Origin: Nonomuraea gerenzanensis
Lineage (GTDB): Bacteria; Actinomycetota; Actinomycetes; Streptosporangiales; Streptosporangiaceae
Assembly (NCBI RefSeq): GCF_020215645.1
Contig: NZ_CP084058.1
Span: 3,472,001-3,536,000, forward strand
Reading direction: 5' to 3'
DNA length: 64,000 bases
Shown in pieces: positions 49,051 to 57,517 of the stretch. Made by a program: the position numbers and the translations under genes. The notes below the pieces were generated by a model. The model was given only the letters and a program-made list of their open reading frames with translations. It did not search any database and was not told where the DNA came from. Each line of letters begins with the position of its first letter. Within the stretch, counting starts at the first letter, position 1.

Positions 49051-49496
49051 GCAGGAGAACCAGGCCCGCCATCAACCCGAACACCAGCCACAGCGTCATC
49101 ACAACGAAGGCACGGGTCTGCGGGTGGGCCATCGAGCCCGGCGAGACCAGCGACGACGGCACGACGGAGCTGATCCTGACCCGCGACGACTGGAAGATCG
49201 TCGTGGCGTTCCAGGGGAGCACCGCCCTGGCGGCCGCCCTGCAGTACCCCGGCCGGTCGAAGCCCTCGGAGCTGATCGGAAGCGAGCAGTTGGCCCGCTT
49301 CCTGCGCGGCAACCGAGAGCAGATGGGGCGGTTCCGCATCGACCAGCGGGTCCTCGTCGGCGTCCAGGCCGGGACGGTGAAGGACATCAGGCCCGACGAC
49401 GAGACGAAGGTCCGGCTCATCGTCCGCTACGACGGCGGCGCTATGGGCGACCCGTTCACCACGCACGTCCGCGCCGAGGGCAAGGCGGCGGTGTGA
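49047..49496 (+). CDS. Small element protein with SH3-like C-terminus, unknown
   Basis: A 149-residue protein, ATGA-coupled to the upstream gene. Its C-terminal region (FRIDQRVLVGVQAGTVKDIRPDDETKVRLIVRYDGG) looks like a small SH3/KOW barrel often seen in nucleic acid-binding phage proteins. Otherwise unrecognised. Confidence 0.55.
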   Translation: MSRRTRPAINPNTSHSVITTKARVCGWAIEPGETSDDGTTELILTRDDWKIVVAFQGSTALAAALQYPGRSKPSELIGSEQLARFLRGNREQMGRFRIDQRVLVGVQAGTVKDIRPDDETKVRLIVRYDGGAMGDPFTTHVRAEGKAAV

Positions 49497-49663
49497 CCTC
49501 GCGCGCAACACCCGTCAAGGCCGCGGACGTCGTCAAGGGTCGGGACGGCTCGTACGTCGTGCTGCGCGTCCGCGAGAACGGCGGCCTCATCAAGGCTCGC
49601 CACTCGGCCACCAACACCATCTGGCACCTGGAGGTGAGGGATGGAGCCTGGGCCCGTATCTGA
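49493..49663 (+). CDS. 56-residue element protein, unknown
   Basis: VTSRATPVKAADVVKGRDGS..., GTG start overlapping the upstream stop. Beta-rich (YVVLRVRENGGLIKARH). Tight coupling is the main support for it being real. Confidence 0.5.
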   Translation: MTSRATPVKAADVVKGRDGSYVVLRVRENGGLIKARHSATNTIWHLEVRDGAWARI

Positions 49664-49973
49664 ACTGGCCATCCCGTCCCAGGCGGTCGAGCCCGACACG
49701 ATCGCACTCGAAGGCGTCCTGCTCAGCCCGGACGAGCCGAACGCCCTGGTGCGTGAGGGCGTGATGGTCTGCCCGTACCCCGACTGCGGTACGGCGGACC
49801 GCATCGTCGAGCTTGACGTCGCCACCCGCACCAACCAACTGCAGATCGTCGCGCCCGGCGAGATCACGGCGGGCACTGGCGACGGCACGTACGAGACCGA
49901 CGGCTACGAGTGCGAGGCGTGCTGCCGCCGGGTGAGCCTGCCGGACGGCTACGAAATCGTCTCCTGGGACTGA
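49641..49973 (+). CDS. Zinc-ribbon-like element protein, unknown
   Basis: A 110-residue acidic protein with four cysteines arranged as CPYPDC and CEACC (GVMVCPYPDCGTADRIVELD, YECEACCRRVSLPDG), a zinc-ribbon pattern. It overlaps the previous gene by 23 bp. Ends the coupled series begun by the phosphatase. Confidence 0.6.
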   Translation: MEPGPVSELAIPSQAVEPDTIALEGVLLSPDEPNALVREGVMVCPYPDCGTADRIVELDVATRTNQLQIVAPGEITAGTGDGTYETDGYECEACCRRVSLPDGYEIVSWD

Positions 49974-49982
49974 TCTATCCAC

Positions 49983-50010
49983 ACTGGCCCTGCCATATGG
50001 CAGGGCCAGT
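49983..50010. terminator. 28-bp perfect palindrome
   Basis: The arms ACTGGCCCTGCCAT and ATGGCAGGGCCAGT are contiguous and perfect, 9 bp after the zinc-ribbon stop. Probably terminator, though a perfect uninterrupted palindrome could also bind a protein. Confidence 0.6.
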
Positions 50011-50014
50011 AGGT

Positions 50015-50047
50015 CAATAGCGCTACCGCAATTAGTCAACTGAACAG
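50015..50047. promoter_or_regulatory. Recurring GCGG..CCGCAAT motif, copy at modification operon
   Basis: AATAGCGCTACCGCAATTAG followed by TCAACTGAACAGG, 14 bp before the next ATG. Shares its layout with 44502-44528. Confidence 0.45.
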
Positions 50048-50060
50048 GGAGAACGCCACC

Positions 50061-50711
50061 ATGGCGACCACGAAGAGGGGCCGACGCCGCCCCGTCACGC
50101 AGGCCATGAAGGACCGCAGCGCAGCCAGCCGCACCGCGGCGCGAGAAGCGCTGCACGCCTATGCCGTGCTGTGCCTCAACGACCCGGCCGAGCTGGAGCA
50201 GTTCCGGTCGATCGCCGCGAGCATCGGCTGGAAGCTCGACCCCGCCAGCGACGACCCCGGCTACTCGCTACAGAACGCGCTGCTCCTGGCCGCGCAGCGC
50301 CGACCGCTGACCCACTGCGGCGGCTTCGACTACTGGATCAGCCAGGGCCGGTGCGTGGCCGAGGGGGAGAAGTCGCTCGACACGTTCCGCCACATCGGCC
50401 GGAAGAAGACCGACGAGGAGAAGGCCAGGGAGAAGGAACTGGCCGACGACGGCTGGCAGTCCTCCAAGCGCGGGCCCCGCTACTACGTGAAGAAGGGCAC
50501 GTTCGACGTCGCCCAGACCGTGCCGCGCGAGCGGTGCCCGCACTGCGGCACGGCCCCGGCTGGCGAGGACGACCGCACCACGCAGTGCCCGCCGGACTGC
50601 GCCGTGTTCGTGCCCCGGCCCGTGTCCAAGCCGCCCCGCGTGATCGTCGTCGAGCTGCTGCAGGCCCAACTCCTCGACGGCGACGAGGCCGAGGGCGAGG
50701 CCGACCAGTGA
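50061..50711 (+). CDS. ArdC-N-like single-stranded DNA-binding protein
   Basis: A 216-residue protein. The region SLQNALLLAAQRRPLTHCGGFDYWISQGRCVAEGEKSL matches the ArdC N-terminal (DUF1738-type) pattern NxxLLxxQ...GFxxWxxxGRxVxxGEK. ArdC-type proteins protect incoming plasmid DNA from restriction by binding single strands. The end contains a CPHCG zinc pair and an acidic tail. The metallopeptidase domain of full ArdC is absent. Its stop overlaps the methyltransferase start. Confidence 0.65.
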   Translation: MATTKRGRRRPVTQAMKDRSAASRTAAREALHAYAVLCLNDPAELEQFRSIAASIGWKLDPASDDPGYSLQNALLLAAQRRPLTHCGGFDYWISQGRCVAEGEKSLDTFRHIGRKKTDEEKAREKELADDGWQSSKRGPRYYVKKGTFDVAQTVPRERCPHCGTAPAGEDDRTTQCPPDCAVFVPRPVSKPPRVIVVELLQAQLLDGDEAEGEADQ

Positions 50712-52312
50712 TCACGATCAGCCACACCCACGAGGAAGGCACCCTCGTGGACGGCACCGTCAAGGGCGACGGCGCCTGGGAGATCCTGCGCAAGCACGGC
50801 TTCCACTACTTCCGGTCCATCGGCATGATCGGGATCCGCCAGTCCCGGGACCAAGTGGCTAAGCGCTGGAAGATCAACGGCGCGGCTGACGCCCTGCGGG
50901 CGGCCGGGTTCGAGGTCACCGTCGAGATCGACGACACCCCGCGCGACCGCGCCCAGGTCCTCGCCGACCAAGCTGATCGGCTGGACGACCGGCGTGACGC
51001 GCTCGCGGCCAAGGCGCAGCGCCACGCCGGCAACGCGGCCTCGGCCGCCGACCGGGCCAACCAGCTCTCGGAGCGGTTCGCGGGCGGGCAACCGATCCTC
51101 ATCGGGCACCACTCCGAGCGCGGCGCTCGGCGCGACCAGAAGCGCATGGACTCCGCCATGCGCAAGAGCGTCGAGGAGGACCGGACCGCGCAGGAGGCCG
51201 CCCGCCGAGCCAACGCGGTCGGTCGCCAGGCTGCATACTCTGCTCGGCCGCGCGTCACCGCCCGCCGGATCCAGCGGCTGGAGGCGGACCTGCGGCGGGT
51301 ACAGCGCAACCTCGACGGCTACACGCGCAGGCACCTCCGGCACGACGGCACGCCCTACTACATCGACGAGCAGCCGCCCGCGAGCGGCGAGTACCGCGAA
51401 CAGCTCCTCGCGCAGAAGGACCACATCGAAAACCAGCTCGCCTACGACCGGCAGCAGCTCGCCGCCGCCACCGGGCAAGGTGAATTCGTCGAGTGGGGCA
51501 AGCACAACATCCACGTCGGCGACCGCGTATGGGCCTGGGGATACAACGGGCTCGCCCTCAAGACCAACCCCACCACGGTCAAGCTCGACTTCCGGGACCA
51601 CTGGAAGCCGAAGGTCAAGTACACAGACGTGGCCAAGGTCGAGTGCCCGCACGGCGACGAACCCACGGTCACCGTCCCCAACAAGCCCGCGCGCGCCCGG
51701 CCGGCGGCGCCGAAGGTGAACGTGCCGAAGCTCGACACGGACAAGCTCAAGGCCGCAGCGAACGTGGCCGACAGTGTGCGCGTCGGTCGGGACCGCGAGG
51801 CGTTCGTGTCACCGCCCGCCGTGGTGGACACCCTCATGGACCTGGCCGACATCTGGCCCGGCATGACGGTCCTGGAACCCTCGGCGGGCACCGGGAACAT
51901 CGCACTGGCGGCCGTCGAGCGGGGCGCTGTCGTGGACTGCGTCGAGATCGATTACAACCTGGCGACCGTCCTGACCAGCCGCGTCCCCGGCGCGAACGCC
52001 GCCTCTGTCCGTGACTTCCTGGACGTCGATCCGACCGAGCGCGACGGCTATGACCGGATCGTGATGAACCCGCCGTTCTCCGGCGGCAAGGACATCGCGC
52101 ACGTCACGCACGCGCTCGGCTTCCTCAAGCCCGGCGGGCGTCTCGTCGCGGTGATGGCTGCCGGGGTGCTGCACCAGAAGTTCAAGGCAGCCGAACGGTT
52201 CCGCGCCCTGGTCGAGGAGCGCGGCGGCTGGTTCGAGGAACTGCCCGAGGGGTCGTTCGCCCCTGTGACCGGCATCAACACGGTCGTCGTGGTCATCCCC
52301 GCCGAGCAGTAA
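50708..52312 (+). CDS. DUF3560 protein fused to an adenine-specific DNA methyltransferase
   Basis: A 534-residue two-part protein. Residues 1-160 or so match DUF3560 (FHYFRSIGMIGIRQSRDQVAKRW, GQPILIGHHSERGARRDQKRMD). A coiled-coil-rich middle (RRIQRLEADLRRVQRNLDG) follows. The C-terminal methyltransferase has SAM motif I LEPSAGTGNIALAAV (389-403) and catalytic N454-P-P-F457 (RIVMNPPFSGGKD), the gamma/beta-class N6-adenine pattern. It probably methylates element or host DNA. GTG start overlaps the ArdC-like stop. Such fusions occur in mobile elements; target sequence unknown. Confidence 0.82.
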   Translation: MITISHTHEEGTLVDGTVKGDGAWEILRKHGFHYFRSIGMIGIRQSRDQVAKRWKINGAADALRAAGFEVTVEIDDTPRDRAQVLADQADRLDDRRDALAAKAQRHAGNAASAADRANQLSERFAGGQPILIGHHSERGARRDQKRMDSAMRKSVEEDRTAQEAARRANAVGRQAAYSARPRVTARRIQRLEADLRRVQRNLDGYTRRHLRHDGTPYYIDEQPPASGEYREQLLAQKDHIENQLAYDRQQLAAATGQGEFVEWGKHNIHVGDRVWAWGYNGLALKTNPTTVKLDFRDHWKPKVKYTDVAKVECPHGDEPTVTVPNKPARARPAAPKVNVPKLDTDKLKAAANVADSVRVGRDREAFVSPPAVVDTLMDLADIWPGMTVLEPSAGTGNIALAAVERGAVVDCVEIDYNLATVLTSRVPGANAASVRDFLDVDPTERDGYDRIVMNPPFSGGKDIAHVTHALGFLKPGGRLVAVMAAGVLHQKFKAAERFRALVEERGGWFEELPEGSFAPVTGINTVVVVIPAEQ

Positions 52313-52356
52313 CCGCCACTTCAAGCCCCTGGCCTGGCCTGCCCTCGCCGGGCCTT

Positions 52357-52620
52357 CTACTCGCCCCCGTCTCCGCCGTCGCCAAATCCCCCGTCTCCGC
52401 TTCTCCCGCCCCTGTCGTACCCCGCGCCTCCGTCACGATCGGCACTCCCGCCTTGACCGGCACCTGCGTCCGGGAAGTCACGAAACACGTACGCGAGGAG
52501 TAGACAGATCAGGAAGATGCCGAGCGAGAGACCCCAAAGCCCGTCCGCGTCCCCTTTGACCGTCAAAAAGAGGACGAAACCTCCCATAAACGCCAAGATG
52601 AGTTGCGTGCTCGGGCGCAC
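52357..52620 (-). CDS. Small membrane protein with Gly/Asp tail
   Basis: An 87-residue protein on the opposite strand to its neighbours. Two hydrophobic helices (LILAFMGGFVLFLTV and LWGLSLGIFLICLLLAYVF) are followed by a Gly/Asp-rich tail. AAGGAGG lies ahead of the GTG start. Function unknown. Confidence 0.6.
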   Translation of the reverse strand: MRPSTQLILAFMGGFVLFLTVKGDADGLWGLSLGIFLICLLLAYVFRDFPDAGAGQGGSADRDGGAGYDRGGRSGDGGFGDGGDGGE

Positions 52621-52726
52621 GACGACCTCCTTGTTTTCCGAGAAACCTCACCTTTCTCTTTGAAAGCAATGAAGTCAATACACCCCATTTTTCGCGGCGC
52701 AGGACGGGGGCCTCTCCGGAGACCCC

Positions 52727-53899
52727 GTGAAGATCATCTTTTCGTACGGGCTCGGCCTGGACTCGACGGCGATCCTGCTGCGGTGGCTCACCGAGCCCGC
52801 GTCGCGCTGGTTCGACCTGCGGGACCTCGTGGTGGTGACGGCGCAGACGGGGGACGAGTGGGTGGAAACCGCCTACCTCGTAGAGCAGCACATCTATCCG
52901 CTGCTCGCCCGCCACGGCGTTCGCACCATCCAGGTCGCCCGCGCCGGCCGCCGCCAGGCGGATGGCATCGTAGTCCTCGACGACACCACCCACCCGATCC
53001 TCTGCCTGACCTCAGCGCCAGGCGCCTACCGGCTCAGCGAGGAACTGCTGTCGGTGGCGACCGTGCCCCAGTCCGGAGGGGTACGCAAATGCTCGCTGAA
53101 ATTCAAGGGCTGGGTCCTTGACCAGGTCATCGCCCAGATCGTCGGCGACGAGGAGTTCGTCCACGTCATCGGCTTCGAGGCAGGCGAGGCCAAGCGGATG
53201 ATGCGCGACATGCCGCTCGGCCCCGGCACGCGGATCCCGTCCTACCCGCTGATCGAGTGGGGCTGGTACCGCGACGACTGCGAGCAGTACGTCCTCGACC
53301 AGCTCGGCGTGAAATGGCCCAAGTCGGCATGCGTCCAGTGCCCCTACGCATTTTCGCTGGCAGAAGGCCGTGACCGGACCATCCCGCGCTACCTGGCCAA
53401 CCCCCATGAAGCGCTGCTCGGCCTCACGATGGAGCACCTGGCCGTCGCGGTGAACCCGCGCCAAGGGCTCCTCGCTGGCCAGCAGTTGTACGACCTCATC
53501 GCCTCGAACCCCGACAGCGGGCCGCTGCTGGACCTGTTCGAGCAGCACCTTGACCGCATGCCGTGGGCGATCTACGACGTGCGCCGCGCCATGGCGGCCA
53601 AGCCCGACGACGCGATGGCCCGCGGCCAGACCCACCGGTCGCTGGAACTCCTCGTCGAGGGCACCCGCGCCGACATGCTTGCCCACCTCGACCGGGCCGC
53701 GTACCTGCTCGGCCGCGAGGTCGAGACGGACGGCCGCCACCACCGGGTGTGGCTGCGGACCCGGAACCTCTACTACCCGTGCGTCGAGCACATCCTGACC
53801 GCCGCGCCCGCGCTGGCGCACGACAAGACCTATCGCTCCTTCGAGACGGCATGGCTGGCCGGGCTCAACGGGCCCGCCCAGCTCTCCCTCTCGTTCTAA
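52727..53899 (+). CDS. PAPS-reductase/DndC-like PP-loop protein
   Basis: A 390-residue ATP-pyrophosphatase-fold protein. The PP-loop is SYGLGLDST (6-14), close to the S-G-G-x-D-S pattern; a cysteine region RKCSLKFKG and the pair CVQCPYAFS follow, as in sulfurtransferases of the PAPS reductase/DndC family. Relatives insert sulfur into DNA (DndC/SspD), RNA or metabolites. None of DndB/D/E is nearby, and the first Gly-Gly of the PP-loop is changed, so the reaction cannot be assigned. GTG start after CCGGAG. It lies in the methyltransferase neighbourhood. Confidence 0.75.
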   Translation: MKIIFSYGLGLDSTAILLRWLTEPASRWFDLRDLVVVTAQTGDEWVETAYLVEQHIYPLLARHGVRTIQVARAGRRQADGIVVLDDTTHPILCLTSAPGAYRLSEELLSVATVPQSGGVRKCSLKFKGWVLDQVIAQIVGDEEFVHVIGFEAGEAKRMMRDMPLGPGTRIPSYPLIEWGWYRDDCEQYVLDQLGVKWPKSACVQCPYAFSLAEGRDRTIPRYLANPHEALLGLTMEHLAVAVNPRQGLLAGQQLYDLIASNPDSGPLLDLFEQHLDRMPWAIYDVRRAMAAKPDDAMARGQTHRSLELLVEGTRADMLAHLDRAAYLLGREVETDGRHHRVWLRTRNLYYPCVEHILTAAPALAHDKTYRSFETAWLAGLNGPAQLSLSF

Positions 53900-53931
53900 C
53901 CCCTCGCAATTCGCGAAAGGCAACACCACAG

Positions 53932-54207
53932 ATGAACCGCCACTCCGCAGTACCCCCTGCCCAAAATCACTCCGCAAAGGCGCTCGTCAAAGCGAACCGA
54001 GCCCTGCGGGCCGTGTCCGTGTTCTGGTCATTCCCCGGCCGCTACGAGGCGGTCGTCACGGCCACCGGCCGCATCATCTACCGCCAGGTCCCCGAGATGA
54101 TCCGCATGCCGCTCCTCATCGAGGGCGAGCTGGCCAAGGCTGTCGCGCAGACCCGCGCCGCGCGGGCCGCCGTCGAGGAGTCGTCCCGCAGGGAGTCCGG
54201 GTGCTGA
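53932..54207 (+). CDS. Small element protein, unknown
   Basis: A 91-residue protein (MNRHSAVPPAQNHSAKALVK...). AAAGG precedes the ATG. Mixed helix/strand with no known domain; overlaps the methyltransferase start by seven bases, so it is made with that enzyme and could be its accessory protein. Confidence 0.55.
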   Translation: MNRHSAVPPAQNHSAKALVKANRALRAVSVFWSFPGRYEAVVTATGRIIYRQVPEMIRMPLLIEGELAKAVAQTRAARAAVEESSRRESGC

Positions 54208-57200
54208 ACCGGCTCTTCCCCGACGACATCGACGTTGTCGAGATGTTCGCGGGCGGTGGCGGCTCCGGGACCGGGATCGCCGCCGTCCCCGGCACCAAGA
54301 TTAGGTTCGCCGCCAACCACGCTAAGCCCGCCAAGTGGACGTACGTCGAAAACCACCCCGACGTGGACTTCTGGCTCGGCGACGTCCAGCAGGCCGACGC
54401 CATCGAGAAGTTCCCGTACGCCAGCTTCTTCTGGGCCTCGCCGGCCTGCTTCGTCGCGGGCACACTCATCCTCACCCGTCGTGGCCTCGTTCCGATCGAG
54501 GACGTCCGCGAAGGCGACGAGGTGTTCACCCACCAGCGCCGCTGGCGTCTGGTGACCGGCACCATGAGCAAACTTGCTCCCACCGTCATCGTGTCCGGCA
54601 AGGGCTTCCACCAGGGCATCGAAACCACTGCCGAGCACCCCTTCTACACCCGGAAGCGAACCCGGACCTGGGACAACGACGCCCGCACCTACCGATACTC
54701 CGTCGCCGAAGAATCCGAATGGACCGAAGCGAAGGACCTCGGGCCGGGCATCTGCTGGGCGACCCCGACCGACTTCGGTGAAGCGCTGCCGGTGCCGGAG
54801 GTCGGCGGGCGCGGCATGAAGTTCACGCCGGAGTTCTGGTGGATGGTCGGCCGGTGGGTCGGAGACGGCTGGCTACGAGCTAAGCGATCAACCAAACTCG
54901 ACCCCAAGCCGCGCCGACGCTCCCAACCGGCTGGATCGCCGTGCGTGATGTGCGGCGGCAAGACACGACAGCACGGCAAGAGCACCACGGGCCGTGTCCG
55001 ACTGTTCTGCTCGGACACGTGCAGGCGAGCCAGTGTCCGCCGCAACCCTCATCACGGGCGGTACGACCTGGCCATCACCTGCGGCTACCACGAGGTGGAG
55101 GACCTGGCCCAGAGGCTTCACGGCCTCGACGAGCTGACCTGGAACCGAGGCCGAACCAAGACCGCCGCCCGGTTCGTCGCGTCACACCGGGGCCTGGTCG
55201 AGTGGATGGCCGAGCACTTCGGGCAGCACGCCCACGGCAAGACCATCCCCGCGTGGGCGATGACCATGCCGCGAGCGTGGCGTGAGGCGCTGCTCGACGG
55301 CTACCTGTCGGCGGACGGCACCAAGGACGCGAAGTACACCAGGGCGTCCACCGTGTCCAAGAAGCTGGCGATCGGCATCCGGATGCTGGCCAACTCCCTG
55401 GGGCACGTCGCCAACCTTGGCTACCAGTCCGCCCGCAAGCGGCAGCGCGTCATCGACAGGAGGGCCGTCAACGAGCGGCCGACGTGGACCGTGTCCTGGA
55501 TCACGGCCGGGCCGCAGCGCTTCCAGTACACCGAAGCCGAAGGCCACCGCTGGTCGAACACCCACCACCCGGCCCCCACCGGCCGCCTGGAACTGGTCTA
55601 CAACATCCACGTCGCCGACGACGAGTCCTACGTCGCGGACGGCATCACCGTCCACAACTGCCCCGCGTTCTCCACGGCCTCGGGCGAGACGAGGTATTTC
55701 GACAAGGAAAACCAGATGGCCTTGTGGGCCGACGACCTGGACAACCTGACCGAGCACCAGAAGACCCGCATTCGGTCCCGGGCGCTCATGGAGGAGGTCG
55801 TCACCTACCTGCGCCACTGCCAGGAGAAGCACGGCAAGCCCGTGCTCGGGTTTGGCGTCGAGAACGTCGTCCAGGCGAGGTTGTGGGCGCACTGGGACCG
55901 GTGGATTCGCGAGCTGCGGAAGCTCGGCTACATCATCCAGATCCACGCCGTCAACGCCGCGCACGTCCAGGGCCGCACCACGCTGCCGACCCCGCAGTCC
56001 CGCGACCGGATGCTCATCTCCGGCATCCACGAGTCCGTGGGCCGGACGCCGAACTACCGCAAGTGGTTCGACCCGTACGCGTTCTGCCCCCGCCACGGCG
56101 GATGGGTGCAGGCCGTCCGCGCGTGGAAGAAGCGCGGCACCGACATGGGCGTCTACGGCATCAAGAACGGCCAGTACGTGTGGGTGTGCCCCGAGGTCGC
56201 CTGCCAGGGACAGCTCATCGAACCGCCCCGTCTACCGGCCGCGTACACGATCGACTGGACCGACCTCGGCACCCCAATCGGGTCCAGGAAGAAGACCAAG
56301 AAGAAGCCCGAGGGCCTGGCCCCGAAGACGATCGCCCGCATCCGCGCCGGAGTCGAGGAACATTGGATCAAGCCGTTCATCACGCCCGCTGGCGGCACCT
56401 GGAACGACGGGCCCAGGGGAGTGGACGAGCCGATCCCCGCGCTCACCACGCGCGAAGCCAACGCGCTCGTCGTGCCATGCGAAGGCCGGGACGGGAAGGT
56501 AGCGCGGCCGGTCAACATGCCGAAGCGGACCAGCACCACCCGGAATGAGGACGGCATCGCTTTCCCCCCGGACGCGCAGCCAGGCGTGTTCCCCTCGTTC
56601 CTGTCGCTGATGCGCTCGGGTAGGCCGCGTAACACCGACCCGACCACGGACCCGCTGGCGACCCTTGTCTCGAACGGCTCCAACCACGGGCTGGCCACTG
56701 ACCCGGCCTTCAAGGACGACATGTTGCCGCTGGTGTTCCCGTTCCGGGGCGGTGGCGACGAGTTCAAGTCGAGGCCCGCGTTCGAGGACCCCGCGCACGC
56801 GGTCACGGCCGGCGGCTTCCACCACGGGCTCGGCGTCCCTCCCGGTTGGCAGCCGCCGCCAGCGCTGATCATGCGGAACAACGGCTCCAAGGGTGATGGG
56901 CGTGAGCACGTCACCCCAACGAGCGAACACATGCGCACGGTCACCACGACCGGGCACCAGTCGCTCGTCACCGCGCCGCCCGGCCTGCCCCTGCCCGAGA
57001 CGCTGCTCATGGCGTACTACGGCAACGGCCGCACGCAGAGCGTGCACGAGCCCATGGGGACGATCCCGACCCGCGACCGGTGGGCGCTGCTCACCCCGGA
57101 CGGCCAGATCGACGTGTCGTCCATCCTGTTCCGGATGCTTCGGATCCCGGAGCTCCAGCGGGCCCAGTCGTTCCCGGACCGCTACGTGTTCGTCGCCGAC

Positions 57201-57332
57201 TCCGCCCGCGACAAGGTCAAGTTGATCGGCAACGCGGTCCCACCGCCCATGGCCGAGATCCTGACATGCGCCCTGATCGAGGCGTTCCTGGGCATCGAGC
57301 TGTCCAGGTTCGATTACGACGTCGCAGCTTGA
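54201..57332 (+). CDS. C5-cytosine DNA methyltransferase interrupted by an intein
   Basis: A 1043-residue precursor that would splice to a 639-residue methyltransferase. The host parts have the SAM motif VVEMFAGGGGSGTGI (12-26), the split catalytic motif ASPA/CPAFS, ENV at 554-556 (GFGVENVVQ), QSRDRM and the closing GNAVPP (1010-1015). The intein (83-486) starts with Cys and ends His-Asn before the catalytic Cys487, see the separate entry. The enzyme methylates DNA cytosine and may protect the element. GTG start overlaps the small upstream gene. Unspliced, the enzyme has no contiguous active site and should be inactive. Confidence 0.92.
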   Translation: MLNRLFPDDIDVVEMFAGGGGSGTGIAAVPGTKIRFAANHAKPAKWTYVENHPDVDFWLGDVQQADAIEKFPYASFFWASPACFVAGTLILTRRGLVPIEDVREGDEVFTHQRRWRLVTGTMSKLAPTVIVSGKGFHQGIETTAEHPFYTRKRTRTWDNDARTYRYSVAEESEWTEAKDLGPGICWATPTDFGEALPVPEVGGRGMKFTPEFWWMVGRWVGDGWLRAKRSTKLDPKPRRRSQPAGSPCVMCGGKTRQHGKSTTGRVRLFCSDTCRRASVRRNPHHGRYDLAITCGYHEVEDLAQRLHGLDELTWNRGRTKTAARFVASHRGLVEWMAEHFGQHAHGKTIPAWAMTMPRAWREALLDGYLSADGTKDAKYTRASTVSKKLAIGIRMLANSLGHVANLGYQSARKRQRVIDRRAVNERPTWTVSWITAGPQRFQYTEAEGHRWSNTHHPAPTGRLELVYNIHVADDESYVADGITVHNCPAFSTASGETRYFDKENQMALWADDLDNLTEHQKTRIRSRALMEEVVTYLRHCQEKHGKPVLGFGVENVVQARLWAHWDRWIRELRKLGYIIQIHAVNAAHVQGRTTLPTPQSRDRMLISGIHESVGRTPNYRKWFDPYAFCPRHGGWVQAVRAWKKRGTDMGVYGIKNGQYVWVCPEVACQGQLIEPPRLPAAYTIDWTDLGTPIGSRKKTKKKPEGLAPKTIARIRAGVEEHWIKPFITPAGGTWNDGPRGVDEPIPALTTREANALVVPCEGRDGKVARPVNMPKRTSTTRNEDGIAFPPDAQPGVFPSFLSLMRSGRPRNTDPTTDPLATLVSNGSNHGLATDPAFKDDMLPLVFPFRGGGDEFKSRPAFEDPAHAVTAGGFHHGLGVPPGWQPPPALIMRNNGSKGDGREHVTPTSEHMRTVTTTGHQSLVTAPPGLPLPETLLMAYYGNGRTQSVHEPMGTIPTRDRWALLTPDGQIDVSSILFRMLRIPELQRAQSFPDRYVFVADSARDKVKLIGNAVPPPMAEILTCALIEAFLGIELSRFDYDVAA
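54447..55658 (+). other. Intein with LAGLIDADG homing endonuclease inside the methyltransferase
   Basis: 404 residues, C83 to N486. Block A is CFVAGTLILTRRGLVPIEDV, block B TTAEHPFYTRKR, and blocks F/G are YNIHVADDESYVADGITVHN, so Cys1, the TxxH, the penultimate His and terminal Asn needed for splicing are all present. Two LAGLIDADG-like helices flank the endonuclease (FWWMVGRWVGDGWLR near 212 and ALLDGYLSADGTKD near 364). A CVMC/CSDTC zinc-finger insertion lies at 248-274. The +1 residue Cys487 is the methyltransferase's catalytic cysteine, so splicing rebuilds the active site. Confidence 0.93.
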
Positions 57333-57352
57333 GCGGCTAACGCAATTCGGCT

Positions 57353-57369
57353 CTGCCCCGCGCGGGCAG
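57353..57369 (+). terminator. Short hairpin after the methyltransferase
   Basis: CTGCCC and GGGCAG around CGCGC, 20 bases after the stop. Weak but the only hairpin here; a GCTAACGCAATTCGG stretch ahead of it recalls the CCGCAAT motif. The rest of 57333-57517 shows nothing recognisable. Confidence 0.45.
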
Positions 57370-57517
57370 CCCCTTCGCCCGGAGATTGTCACGGTGCACG
57401 CGCCGCCGTACTCGGCGCTACCGAGCATTCGATCGGGTCCGAGAGCGCATCCACGCGGGCCAGCTCAGCGGGTTCATCGACCGATCCTCCGCGAATCACG
57501 TCCCGGAGGATTGGATG

